A stretch of 64,000 nucleotides of DNA from Streptomyces sp. WMMC500 (GTDB lineage: Bacteria > Actinomycetota > Actinomycetes > Streptomycetales > Streptomycetaceae), in contig NZ_CP114905.1 of NCBI RefSeq assembly GCF_027497195.1, forward strand, positions 5,839,001 to 5,903,000. Reading direction: 5' to 3'. This document shows positions 7,431 to 16,086 of this stretch, piece after piece. The position numbers and the translations under genes are program-made. Position 1 is the first letter of the stretch; each line of letters begins with the position of its first letter. The notes below the pieces were generated by a model that was not told the origin of the DNA, searched no databases, and saw only the letters and a list, made by a program, of their open reading frames with translations.

Positions 7431-8834
7431 ATGTTCCGCAGACGACACACGTCCGGCTTACGGGCCCGGTGGCGGCGCGGCCTCGCCCTGGCCGCCGCGT
7501 CGGCGGTGGCCCTCGTGCTCGCGGGCCCGGCCGGTGCGGTCAGCCAGTCCGCCGCGGTCAGTCCGGCCGCCGCGGCACCGGACACGGAGGTCCGGGCGGC
7601 GAAGCAGACCCGGGTCCCGCAGTTCATGATCGACGCGGGTGCCTCGACCCGCAACGTCGCCGAGTCGGAGCACTTCGCCGTCCGCTGGGGCGACGCGGTC
7701 GACGCCGTCGCCTGGGGCCGGCAGAACCGCGGGATCGACAACTATCCGCAGTGGGTCGCGGACCACATGGACGACATCTACGACTACTACGTGAACCAGG
7801 TCGGGTTCGTCGATCCCGCGGACCACCAGGCCGGATCCCGGTACCGGATCAACCTCTACCTGTGCGGGACCTGGTCCGGCGACTTCCTGCCGCCGGCCAA
7901 CTGGGCCGGCCGCGACGACATCGGGCTGGGCCACATGTGCCTGCCCTACGACAAGATCTGGGACGACTGGGTCGAGTCGCACGAGTTCAACCACGTCCTC
8001 CAGAACTACGCCGTCGACCTCAACATCGCTGCCGGCCACGGCGGCGGCTGGGGCGCCGGCAACCCGGTGTCCGGGCCGGTGTGGGAAGCGCACGCCAACT
8101 ACATGGCCCGCATGAAGCGCCCCGACGTGGTCGTCGGATCCGGCTACTACGTCGACCGCCAGCACCGCCGGTGGCTGTCCCAGGAGACGTACTACGGCGA
8201 CTGGATGCTGTTCACCACCATCCGGGACCTCTACGGGCCGCAGGCGGTCGACCGGCTCTGGTACGAGGCCGAGCAGGGCGAGCACCCGATCGACACCATC
8301 AAGCGCGTCCTCGGTCTCGACCACCAGGAGTTCGCCGGGCTGATCGCCGAGTACACCTCCCGGCAGGTCGTCTACGACTTCGCCGACGGCGCCGCCATCC
8401 GCGGCGACCTCTGGCGCGGCGGCGGGAGCTACCGCCCCCTGCACACCGATCCCCTGCAGAGCCTCGGCGGCGGCCTCTACCGCATCGCGGACAGCGACGC
8501 CCCGCACCAGTACGGGCACAACGTCATCCGGTTGAACCCGACCGGCGGCCAGGTCTCCGTCCGGCTGACGGGCCGGTCCGGCCTCTCCGGCGCCGACTGG
8601 CGGTTCCGCCTCGCGGCGGTCTCCCCCAATTTCTCCGTCCGGTACAGCGCCGCCTTCGCGCCCGGCCAGACGGCGGACTTCGGTCTCCAGAGCGGCGAGA
8701 CGCACCTGATGCTGGTCGTCGCGGCCACCCCGTCCCAGCACCGCAACTACCCGATGTGGCAGGTCGGGGTCGGAGACCCGTTCCCCTACGAACTCTCGAT
8801 CCAGGGCGCGTCTCCGGCACGCGCGACGCAGTAG
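7431..8834 (+). CDS. Secreted HExxH protein, DUF6055-like putative metallopeptidase
   Basis: 467-residue exported protein with an N-terminal signal (LALAAASAVALVLAGPAGA). The central part has WVESHEFNHVLQNY, an HExxH zinc-site pattern, and WEAHANYMA further on as a possible third-ligand Glu. Together with SEHFAVRWGD near the N-terminus this is typical of the DUF6055 family of bacterial secreted proteins. The last 130 residues look like an all-beta domain. Function and substrate are unproven. The SD GAAGGTGA precedes ATG 7431. Codon 10 is TTA (7458-7460), inside the signal-peptide region, so export should await the bldA tRNA. It is the last gene of a run of secreted hydrolases. Confidence 0.65.
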   Translation: MFRRRHTSGLRARWRRGLALAAASAVALVLAGPAGAVSQSAAVSPAAAAPDTEVRAAKQTRVPQFMIDAGASTRNVAESEHFAVRWGDAVDAVAWGRQNRGIDNYPQWVADHMDDIYDYYVNQVGFVDPADHQAGSRYRINLYLCGTWSGDFLPPANWAGRDDIGLGHMCLPYDKIWDDWVESHEFNHVLQNYAVDLNIAAGHGGGWGAGNPVSGPVWEAHANYMARMKRPDVVVGSGYYVDRQHRRWLSQETYYGDWMLFTTIRDLYGPQAVDRLWYEAEQGEHPIDTIKRVLGLDHQEFAGLIAEYTSRQVVYDFADGAAIRGDLWRGGGSYRPLHTDPLQSLGGGLYRIADSDAPHQYGHNVIRLNPTGGQVSVRLTGRSGLSGADWRFRLAAVSPNFSVRYSAAFAPGQTADFGLQSGETHLMLVVAATPSQHRNYPMWQVGVGDPFPYELSIQGASPARATQ

Positions 8835-8914
8835 CGCCGGAACGTCGGCAAGCGCACGTGCGGCCCGTCGTCACCGCAGGCGGCGGGCCGCCCGGGCGCC
8901 GCGGGTGGCGCGTT

Positions 8915-9244
8915 TCAGGAGGACCCCGCCGGGTGCCGGGAGGCGCCGTTCAGCACCGAGTCCAGCAGGCCCGGGAACCGCTCCTCCAGGTCGTCCCGCC
9001 GCAACCGCACCAGCCGCGTGCGGCCCTGGACCGTCGTCCACGTCACGCCCGCCTCGCGCAGCACCCGGTAGTGGTGCGACATCGTCGTCTGGTGGACGTC
9101 GAGGTCGCCGCCGATGGCGTTGCAGCTCTCCTCGCCCGTCGCGGCGAGCCGTAGCACGACCTCCAGCCGCACCGGGTCGGCGAGCGCGCGCAGCACGTCC
9201 ACCATCCGGATCGACTCGGCCGTGGGCTGGGACACCTCGCGCAT
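8915..9244 (-). CDS. ArsR/SmtB-family repressor
   Basis: 109-residue winged-helix regulator. Residues 15-85 form the HTH: VLRALADPVRLEVVLRLA, EESCNAIGGDLDVHQTTMSHHYRVLREAG, then a beta wing TVQGRTRLVRLR. The usual ELCVC metal motif is replaced by ESCNAI, so metal sensing is doubtful; it may sense an organic ligand or redox state through its single Cys. It is divergent from an MFS transporter with a perfect 7-bp inverted repeat between them, so it most likely represses that transporter and itself. Confidence 0.85.
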   Translation of the reverse strand: MREVSQPTAESIRMVDVLRALADPVRLEVVLRLAATGEESCNAIGGDLDVHQTTMSHHYRVLREAGVTWTTVQGRTRLVRLRRDDLEERFPGLLDSVLNGASRHPAGSS

Positions 9245-9290
9245 CGTCTTCCTCTTCTCCGGTACGGCCCCAGCCTACCCACCCATTGAT

Positions 9291-9310
9291 ACATGGACAA
9301 CTATCCATGT
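9291..9310. promoter_or_regulatory. Operator between ArsR regulator and MFS transporter
   Basis: Perfect inverted repeat ACATGGA - 6 nt - TCCATGT in the 86-bp divergent intergenic region, suited to a dimeric ArsR-type repressor. It ends 20 bp before the GTG start of the transporter. Confidence 0.55.
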
Positions 9311-9330
9311 GTTCTCTAGAGTGCCGTTCC

Positions 9331-10506
9331 GTGACCAGACAGCTCCTGCCCCTCGCCCTCGCCACCTTCGCCGTCGGCACCGACAGTTACGTCATCGCCG
9401 GCCTCCTCCCCGCCATCGCCGCCGACCTCGGGGTGTCCACCCCCGCGGCCGGGCAGCTCGTGACGGTCTTCGCCCTGACGATGGCCGTGTCCGCGCCCGT
9501 CTTCGGGGCGCTCACCGGCGGGCTCGACCGGCGGACGACGCTGCTGATCGCGCTCGGCGTCTTCGTCGTCGGCAACGCCGCCACCGCCCTGGCCACCGGC
9601 TACGCGACCGCCATGGCCGCCCGCGTCGTCACCGCCGTGGGCGCCGGCGTCATCAACTCCGCCGCCTCCAGCACCGCCGCCGCGATCGTGCCGCCCGAAC
9701 GGCGCGGCCGGGCGCTGGCGTTCGTGCTGGGCGGGCTGACGCTGGCGACCGCCCTCGGGCTGCCGCTCGGCACGCTGATCGGCCGCGCCGACTGGCAGGT
9801 CACGCTCTGGGCCGTCGCCGGGACCGGGCTGGTGGCGGCGGTCGGCGTCGCCGTCGGGCTGCCCGCCGTGCGGCTGCCCGCCGCCTCGCTCCGCGACCGG
9901 CTGCGTCCGCTCGCGCACGGCGGCCGGGTGCCGGCGCTGCTGGCCGTCACGATGCTGGCCTTCCTCGGCGCGTACACGCTCTACACCTACGTCGCCCCCG
10001 CCCTCCGCGACGCCACGGACGGCGACGAGTCGCTGCTCACCCTGGTGCTGCTGGCCTGGGGCGTCGGGGTGCTCGCCGGGAACACCGCCGCGGGGCGGCT
10101 GGTCGACCGCCGCGACCCCGCCCGCGTCCTCACCGGGCCGCTCGCGCTCGCCGTCCTCGCCCTGGCGCTCACCCCGCTGGCCACCCGCGCCCTCATACCC
10201 GCGCTGGTGTGGGCGGCGGTCTGGGGCGTGGCCGTCGGCTTCGTCGTCGTGCCGCAGCAGCACCGGCTCGTCGCGCTCGGCCCGGCCGCCGCGCCGGTCC
10301 TGCTCGGGCTCAACTCCTCCGCCCTGTACGCCGGGATGGCGCTCGGCGGCGGGCTGGGCGGGCTGGCGCAGGAGTGGTTCGGACTGAGCCCGGCGGGGCT
10401 GGGACCGGTGGCCGCGGGGGTCACCGGCGTGGCGCTGCTGTGGCACCTGGCTACGTCCCGGGCGCCCCGGCCGTCCCGGACGTCCCGCGCGCGGACGCCG
10501 GCCTGA
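9331..10506 (+). CDS. MFS drug/metabolite exporter (DHA1/AraJ-like)
   Basis: 391-residue 12-TM major facilitator. Early FAVGTDSYVIAGLLPAIAADL and GALTGGLDRRTTLLIALGVF match the DHA1 family (loop 2-3 G-x3-D-R motif), typical of drug or sugar efflux permeases. GTG 9331 is preferred; an ATG at 9308 is in frame but lies inside the operator repeat, leaving no room for an SD site. It is probably controlled by the divergent ArsR protein. It converges on the ABC ATPase gene, the two stops lying at opposite ends of one 24-bp palindrome. Confidence 0.85.
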   Translation: MTRQLLPLALATFAVGTDSYVIAGLLPAIAADLGVSTPAAGQLVTVFALTMAVSAPVFGALTGGLDRRTTLLIALGVFVVGNAATALATGYATAMAARVVTAVGAGVINSAASSTAAAIVPPERRGRALAFVLGGLTLATALGLPLGTLIGRADWQVTLWAVAGTGLVAAVGVAVGLPAVRLPAASLRDRLRPLAHGGRVPALLAVTMLAFLGAYTLYTYVAPALRDATDGDESLLTLVLLAWGVGVLAGNTAAGRLVDRRDPARVLTGPLALAVLALALTPLATRALIPALVWAAVWGVAVGFVVVPQQHRLVALGPAAAPVLLGLNSSALYAGMALGGGLGGLAQEWFGLSPAGLGPVAAGVTGVALLWHLATSRAPRPSRTSRARTPA

Positions 10507-10522
10507 AGGCCGGGCCCGGGCT

Positions 10523-10526
<4 letters not shown>
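10503..10526. terminator. Shared bidirectional terminator palindrome
   Basis: Near-perfect 24-bp palindrome with outer arms CTGAAG and CTTCAG and a GGGCCC centre. It contains the TGA of the MFS gene (10504-10506) and, on the other strand, the TGA of the ABC ATPase gene (10525-10523). A long perfect palindrome with almost no loop could also act as a protein-binding site. Confidence 0.5.
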
Positions 10527-11314
<788 letters not shown>

Positions 11315-11316
11315 TG

Positions 11317-12414
11317 CTACGCCCCTCCCAGTCGGACTTCGCGGCGGCTCATCAGGTAGAGGAACAGCGGAGCCCCGATCACGCTGGTGGCCACCCCCAC
11401 CGGGAGTTCCTGCGGCGACATGACCGTACGGCAGGCGATGTCCACCGTGAGCAGGAAGAGCCCGCCGAGCAGCGCCGCCATCGGCAGGAGCCTGCGGTGG
11501 TCGTTGCCCACCAGCAGCCGGGCGATGTGGGGGACGATCAGCCCGACGAACCCGATCGCGCCGGAGAGGGCCACCGCAAGCCCCGTGAGCAGCGCGGCGA
11601 CGACGAAGAGCGTCACGCGCAGGCGCTGCGGGTCCACTCCCACGCTCGCCGAGGTCTCGTCGCCCAGGAGGATCGCGTTGAGCTGGCGGGCCCGCGACAT
11701 GAGGTAGGCGAAGCCGGTCACCAGTCCCAGCGCGGGAAGGCCGAGTTGGTCCCAGGACGCGCCGGCGAGACTGCCGAGGAGCCAGAAGAGGGCCGAGTTC
11801 GTCGTCCCCGGGTCCTCGGCCTGGAAGACGAGGTAGTTGGTGATCCCGGAGAGGCCGGCGCCGACCACCACCCCGGCGAGCAGCAGCCTGGTCGGCGAGA
11901 ACTCTCCCGTCAGCGTGACGAAGGCGTAGATGACCAGAAGCGCGGCGAGGGCGCCGGCGAAGCCCGCGAAGCCGGCCGAGATCCCGCCGAAGACGCCGAC
12001 GCCCAGGACCATGGAGGCCACCGCGCCGAGCGCCGCGCCCGACGAGGTGCCCAGCAGGTACGGATCGGCGAGCGGGTTGCGTACGAGAGCCTGGGTGACG
12101 ACGCCCACGACGGACAGAGCGGCGCCGACCAGTAGGGCGAGCAGGACGCGGGGCAGCCGGAGGTCCCACACGATGCCGTCCTGCACGAGCGTCCATCCGT
12201 CCGGGTCGCCGAGTCCGGTGATCCGGTGGACGAGGATCTCCACCACCGTGGGCGCGGGGATGGCGACCGAGCCCACCGCGAGCGCGACCACGGACAGCAG
12301 GGGCACGCACAGGACGAGGCCGGCCACCGCCCACCGGATGCCGCCGCGGGCGGGACCGGACCCGGCGGCGAACCGGACGCGGGCGGCGGACGCCCCGGCC
12401 TTCGTGCGCGGCAT
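11317..12414 (-). CDS. FecCD/BtuC-type ABC importer permease
   Basis: 365-residue permease with about 10 TM helices. Family landmarks are LRLPRVLLALLVGAALSVVG, QALVRNPLADPYLLGTSSGAALGA and, late, GFVGLIVPHIARLLVGNDHRRLLP (the loop that docks the ATPase). ATG 12414 shares a base with the stop of the binding-protein gene (TGATG), indicating tight coupling. A single permease gene implies a homodimer as in BtuC. The cytoplasmic N-terminus is longer than usual (about 30 residues, Ala/Arg-rich). Confidence 0.9.
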   Translation of the reverse strand: MPRTKAGASAARVRFAAGSGPARGGIRWAVAGLVLCVPLLSVVALAVGSVAIPAPTVVEILVHRITGLGDPDGWTLVQDGIVWDLRLPRVLLALLVGAALSVVGVVTQALVRNPLADPYLLGTSSGAALGAVASMVLGVGVFGGISAGFAGFAGALAALLVIYAFVTLTGEFSPTRLLLAGVVVGAGLSGITNYLVFQAEDPGTTNSALFWLLGSLAGASWDQLGLPALGLVTGFAYLMSRARQLNAILLGDETSASVGVDPQRLRVTLFVVAALLTGLAVALSGAIGFVGLIVPHIARLLVGNDHRRLLPMAALLGGLFLLTVDIACRTVMSPQELPVGVATSVIGAPLFLYLMSRREVRLGGA

Positions 12415-13481
12415 CAGCCGACGAGGCCGGGGTGGAGTTCCCGGGCCAGGCCGGCGACGGCGTCGGCGTTGCGCACGCTGCCGACCGCGTACTCCTCGTA
12501 GGTCACCGGGATGAACCTGCGCTCCTTGACCGCGGTCACGCCGGCCAGCGGCTCGAAGTCGTCGAGGAACTTCTCGGCCTCGTTCACGACCTCGTCGAAC
12601 TCGGCCTTCGTGTCCTTGCCGTAGACGACGATGGCGATCGCGTCGGGGTTGCGGTCCGCGACCTGCTCCCAGCTCACCTTCTCGTAGGTGCTGTCCAGGT
12701 CCGCGAAGATGTTCTTCCCGCCGGCCTGGGTGATCACGGCGTGGGCGAGGGTCCGGTTGCCCTGGGCGTACGGGGTCTGCGTGCCCTCCTCGTACTCGAA
12801 GCCGAAGACGCTGACGGGCTCCGCGGAACCGACCCGCTCCCGGACCGAGGCGACCTTCTCGCGCATGCCGGACACGAGGGCGTCGGACTCGGCCTTCACG
12901 TCGAAGATCCGGCCGTAGTTGTCCAGGTCCTTGTAGACGGAGGCGAAGTCGGTGACCGGGGCCTTGGACGCCGCTTCGCAGGACGTGCTGAACGCGTAGT
13001 AGGAGTCGATGTCCCGCTCGGTGAGCTGCGCCTGGCTCAGCGCCCCGAGGCCCGCGTCGAAGTTCGACGACCAGCCGCCCACGACCAGGTCGGGCTGCAC
13101 GTTCAGCAACTGCTCCTTCTGGACGGGCGCGTAGGACTTCGGTTTGTACTCGCCCGACAGCTTGTGCAGGCCGTCCGCGACGCGCTCCAGTCCGGGGCGG
13201 AACGCGCCCGGGGCCACGGCCTGAATCCCCGCGATCCGGTCCTTCAGGCCCAGGGACAGCAGCATCTCCAGCACGCTGGAGGTCACGGTCGCCACCCGGG
13301 CCGGAGCCGCCCGGAACGTCGACGTGTGCCCCGTGCAGTCCGTCACCGTCCGCTTCGCGTACGGCTCGCCGTCCGTGGCGGCGGCCGGGGAGGAGTCCCG
13401 TCCCGCCGGCCCTCCGCATCCGGACAGGCACAGCACCGCCAGCGCCAGGGCCGCGGCGATCGGGGTGGTTCCTCTGCGCAT
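12414..13481 (-). CDS. Lipoprotein substrate-binding protein, FecB/TroA-like
   Basis: 355-residue lipoprotein with lipobox LSGC (Cys 22). The periplasmic-binding fold typical of ferric-siderophore/B12 binding proteins is seen: RVATVTSSVLEMLLSLGLKD, VQPDLVVGGW, then the second lobe VFGFEYEEGTQTPYAQGN and ITQAGGKNIFADL, with the long helix linker FDVKAESDALVSGMREKV. It captures a metal chelate at the outer membrane face and delivers it to the permease. First gene after the SagB-like dehydrogenase (72-bp gap). Ligand unknown. Confidence 0.88.
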   Translation of the reverse strand: MRRGTTPIAAALALAVLCLSGCGGPAGRDSSPAAATDGEPYAKRTVTDCTGHTSTFRAAPARVATVTSSVLEMLLSLGLKDRIAGIQAVAPGAFRPGLERVADGLHKLSGEYKPKSYAPVQKEQLLNVQPDLVVGGWSSNFDAGLGALSQAQLTERDIDSYYAFSTSCEAASKAPVTDFASVYKDLDNYGRIFDVKAESDALVSGMREKVASVRERVGSAEPVSVFGFEYEEGTQTPYAQGNRTLAHAVITQAGGKNIFADLDSTYEKVSWEQVADRNPDAIAIVVYGKDTKAEFDEVVNEAEKFLDDFEPLAGVTAVKERRFIPVTYEEYAVGSVRNADAVAGLARELHPGLVG

Positions 13482-13553
13482 TCCATCATTCCGTTCTCGG
13501 TGGGTGGCCGAACCCCCGGCGGGCGCGGGCCCGTCGGCGGACTCGGCCCCGGG

Positions 13554-14681
13554 CTAGCGGGGGGACGCGGCGACGCTCATGTCGATCGGATGGCCGTCGA
13601 CCGGCCCGGCCGGGCGGCCCGCGCCGATCAGGTAGAGGGCGGTCTCGGCGATGCCGTCGACGCCGAGGGCGGCTTCTGCCTCGCTGTCGCGGAACGCGGC
13701 GGTCTGGAAGGGGCCCAGGCCCGTCGCCGTGCTCACCAGGGCGAAGGTCTGCGCGAGGTGCCCGGCGTCCAGGAGGATCATCCGCAGCGTGCGCGGGTGG
13801 CGGTACTTGTACGTCGCCCTGGACACCAGCGCGGTCATGAAGACGACGAAGCCTGCCGTGACCGCCATCTGCTGGCCGAAGCCGAGCCGGTCCACGTGCC
13901 CGGCCCGGAACTCGGGGTCGATCAGCTCCAGCGCGTGCTGCTCGACGTTGTAGTGGTAGAGGCCGGGTGCGACGCCCTCGACGTTGAGCACGCCCACGTA
14001 CGCCTCGATCTCGTGGCGTGCGCCGCCACCGGGGCTGGTGCGCATCATGAGCGTGCCGTACTCGCGGGCGTCCACGAAGTACATCGGGCCGAAGGTGTAG
14101 TGCAGCGTCGTGGCGAGCTGCCGCAGCGTGACCGGTTCCGCGGTGAACTCGCGGTGGGTACGGCGGGCCAGCAGCACCTCGTCGAAGTCCCGGCGCAGCG
14201 GCAGGAACGCCCGGGGCAGCCGGACCCGGGGGGCGTCGGGGTAGCTCTTGAAGACGGGCGGCGGGGGGCCGGTCTCCAGCGCGACGGCGGTGGCCGCCGC
14301 GCGGTGCTCCGCGTCGTCGCCGATGTACACGGCGTCCTTCGTGCCGAAGTGGAAGAACCGGGCCTCCTCGCTCCAGGCGGCCCACTCCGAGGCCAGCAGG
14401 TCCTCCTGCCCGGCCTGTTCCGGGGTGTGCAGGAGCCCGGCGTCCGCCAGGGCGTCGATGGCGGTGCGGACGGACGCGGGGTCGTAGCCGGACAGGGCGT
14501 CGAGGACCGACTCGGGATCCGTCCAGTCCTCGAAGCGCTGCAGCAGGCGCAGCGCGTCCTCGTCGACGGCGACCGCGTTGTCCTCGTCCTCGTCGGAGGA
14601 CTTGGCCGACAGGTAGTCTTCGAGGACGAAGTCGCCCTCGTGCCAGTAGCCGACCAGGCTGCGCGTGCGGCGTAGCTTCAT
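13554..14681 (-). CDS. SagB/ThcOx-type FMN dehydrogenase
   Basis: 375-residue flavoenzyme of the nitroreductase superfamily, SagB branch; relatives oxidise azolines to azoles or other peptide bonds in RiPP pathways. Residues 1-90 (LVGYWHEGDFVLEDYLS, then YDPASVRTAIDALADAGLLH) look like the small winged-helix/RRE-like domain often fused to SagB proteins. The catalytic domain shows RRTHREF, RTSPGGGARHEIEAYV, the Lys-Tyr pair of SagB/McbC in YKYRHPRTLRMILLDAGH, and ATGLGPFQTAAF. ATG 14681 follows GGAGG. Just upstream, after a perfect hairpin, is a 23-codon basic peptide gene, its probable substrate or partner. No YcaO cyclodehydratase is nearby, so the chemistry is open. Confidence 0.8.
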   Translation of the reverse strand: MKLRRTRSLVGYWHEGDFVLEDYLSAKSSDEDEDNAVAVDEDALRLLQRFEDWTDPESVLDALSGYDPASVRTAIDALADAGLLHTPEQAGQEDLLASEWAAWSEEARFFHFGTKDAVYIGDDAEHRAAATAVALETGPPPPVFKSYPDAPRVRLPRAFLPLRRDFDEVLLARRTHREFTAEPVTLRQLATTLHYTFGPMYFVDAREYGTLMMRTSPGGGARHEIEAYVGVLNVEGVAPGLYHYNVEQHALELIDPEFRAGHVDRLGFGQQMAVTAGFVVFMTALVSRATYKYRHPRTLRMILLDAGHLAQTFALVSTATGLGPFQTAAFRDSEAEAALGVDGIAETALYLIGAGRPAGPVDGHPIDMSVAASPR

Positions 14682-14718
14682 GCCTTTCCTCCTTGGAGGG
14701 TTCTCCGGGGGTGATGCA

Positions 14719-14753
14719 GGGTGCGGGGCGGCAGTCCGCGCCGCCCCGCACCC
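14719..14753 (-). terminator. Attenuator-like hairpin between peptide gene and SagB-like gene
   Basis: Perfect 14-bp inverted repeat (14719-14732 with 14740-14753) and a 7-nt loop, 13 bp past the peptide stop and 37 bp before the SagB start. A partial terminator in this position is typical of RiPP precursor genes, giving more peptide mRNA than enzyme mRNA. Confidence 0.6.
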
Positions 14754-14766
14754 GCGGTTCAGCGGG

Positions 14767-14838
14767 TTACGCCGCGTGGTTCGACAGGAGCTTGCCGCGC
14801 GTCTTCTTGGCGCGGACCTGGACCTTGAGCTTGGCCAT
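14767..14838 (-). CDS. 23-residue basic peptide, candidate RiPP precursor
   Basis: A tiny gene with an excellent SD (GGAGGTGA, 5 nt before ATG 14838). The product begins MAKLKVQVR, contains an Ala-Lys-Lys-Thr-Arg run, and ends SNHAA; Lys/Arg make up about a third of it, and it has no Cys, one Ser, one Thr and one His. An in-frame ATG at 14858 would extend it to 30 residues, but the SD lies inside that extension. It sits between an MFS exporter and a SagB-type dehydrogenase on the same strand, followed by a strong hairpin, the layout of a precursor-peptide gene. Alternatives are a regulatory leader peptide or a scaffold peptide for amino-acid addition; no PEARL-like enzyme is visible. No homologue is recognised. 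Confidence 0.6.
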   Translation of the reverse strand: MAKLKVQVRAKKTRGKLLSNHAA

Positions 14839-14886
14839 GGTGTTCACCTCCGTTCGCATTCCGGTCGGTTGGTGCGCCCTCGCGTC

Positions 14887-16086
14887 TCACGACGGCGAGG
14901 GAGTACGGGGGCGCAGCAGGTCGATGCGCCAGAAGGCGGCCAGCGCCGCGAGGGCGAGCAGCCCGGCCGCGACGACGACCCCGGCACGCCAGTGGGTGTC
15001 CTGGACGAGCCAGCCGCCGAGGCCGGTGCCGGCGGCGTTGCCGCCGAAGGTGGCGGTGGTCGCCCAGGCGAATCCCTCGGTGACCGTTCCCGCGGGCGCG
15101 CAGCGGCTGATCAGGCTGAACTCGCCGATGGTCGCGGGGGTCAGGGCGAGCCCGGTGAGGACGGCCAGCCCGAACATGACCGCGAAGCCGGTCCCGGCCA
15201 GGAGGAACAGCACGCAGGCCGCGTACAGGGAGAGCAGCACCACGTAGCGGCGTTCGACGGGTGCGGTCCAGTTCCGGCTGCCGTACCACAGGCCGCTTGC
15301 CGCGCTGCCGATGCCGACGGCGGAGTAGAGCAGGCCGCCCGAGGACGCGTCGCCGGAGGCGTCCGCGAACCCGATGAGCGAGACGCGTACGACGCCCAGG
15401 GCCGCGGCGGTGGCGGTGATCGTGGACAGCAGGAGCAGGAACCCCGCCGCGCGCAGCGGGCTGATGCCCCGCCTGGCGCCCGTGGGCCGGGCCGACCGGC
15501 AGGCGGGCAGCGCGGTGAAGACGAGCGTGCCGGCCGCCATGAGGAGGCCGGTCACCGCCACCGCGGCGGAGGGCCCGGCGACGGCGGACAGCCCCGTCAC
15601 CACCAGCGGTCCGGCGATGAGGAAGGCGTCCAACTGGAGGGAGTCCAGGGCGAGTGCGCTCTCGCGCCGCCGGTCGTCGAGCAGCCGCGGCCACAGCGCG
15701 CGCTGACACGCGGAAACCGGCGGCACCGACGCTCCGGCGAGAAAGGCCGCGGCGCCGAGCGGCCAGGCCGACGACAGCCAGGCGGCAGCCGCCAGACAGA
15801 TGCCGAAGGCGCAGGCGTTGACCGCCGCGGCGGACAGCAGCGGCCGTACCGGGCCGTGCCGGTCCGCGGCCCTGCCGAGGGCGGGGCCGAAGACGGCGTG
15901 GCCGATCCCGGCGGCGGCACCCACCGCGCCCGCGGAGCTGAGGGATCCCGTCTTGTCGTGCGCCAGGAGGATGAGGCCGAGCCCGTACATGCTCACGGGC
16001 AGCCGCGCGAGGGCGCCGGCCGCCAGCACGGCGGGGACCTGGGGGGTGCGCAGGAGCGCCGAGTAGGACGAGGAGGATTCAGCCAT
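14887..16086 (-). CDS. MFS transporter of the SagB/peptide locus
   Basis: 399-residue, 12-TM permease related to the SalY/MFS_1 group often found as product exporter or self-resistance gene in biosynthetic clusters. Seen: LPVSMYGLGLILLAHDKTG in TM1, GPALGRAADRHGPVRPLLSA in the 2-3 loop, and CAPAGTVTEGFAWATTATFG in the C-half. ATG 16086 overlaps the end of the ferredoxin-like gene by 8 bp, so the two are co-translated. It lies 48 bp upstream of the small-peptide gene. Probable role: export of the pathway product, whose return would use the FecBCD-type importer. Confidence 0.85.
   Translation of the reverse strand: MAESSSSYSALLRTPQVPAVLAAGALARLPVSMYGLGLILLAHDKTGSLSSAGAVGAAAGIGHAVFGPALGRAADRHGPVRPLLSAAAVNACAFGICLAAAAWLSSAWPLGAAAFLAGASVPPVSACQRALWPRLLDDRRRESALALDSLQLDAFLIAGPLVVTGLSAVAGPSAAVAVTGLLMAAGTLVFTALPACRSARPTGARRGISPLRAAGFLLLLSTITATAAALGVVRVSLIGFADASGDASSGGLLYSAVGIGSAASGLWYGSRNWTAPVERRYVVLLSLYAACVLFLLAGTGFAVMFGLAVLTGLALTPATIGEFSLISRCAPAGTVTEGFAWATTATFGGNAAGTGLGGWLVQDTHWRAGVVVAAGLLALAALAAFWRIDLLRPRTPSPS

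Noticed and set aside
9308..9330. ATG 9308 as start of the MFS gene
   Set aside because: It lies inside the operator repeat with no SD; GTG 9331 begins the natural first helix.
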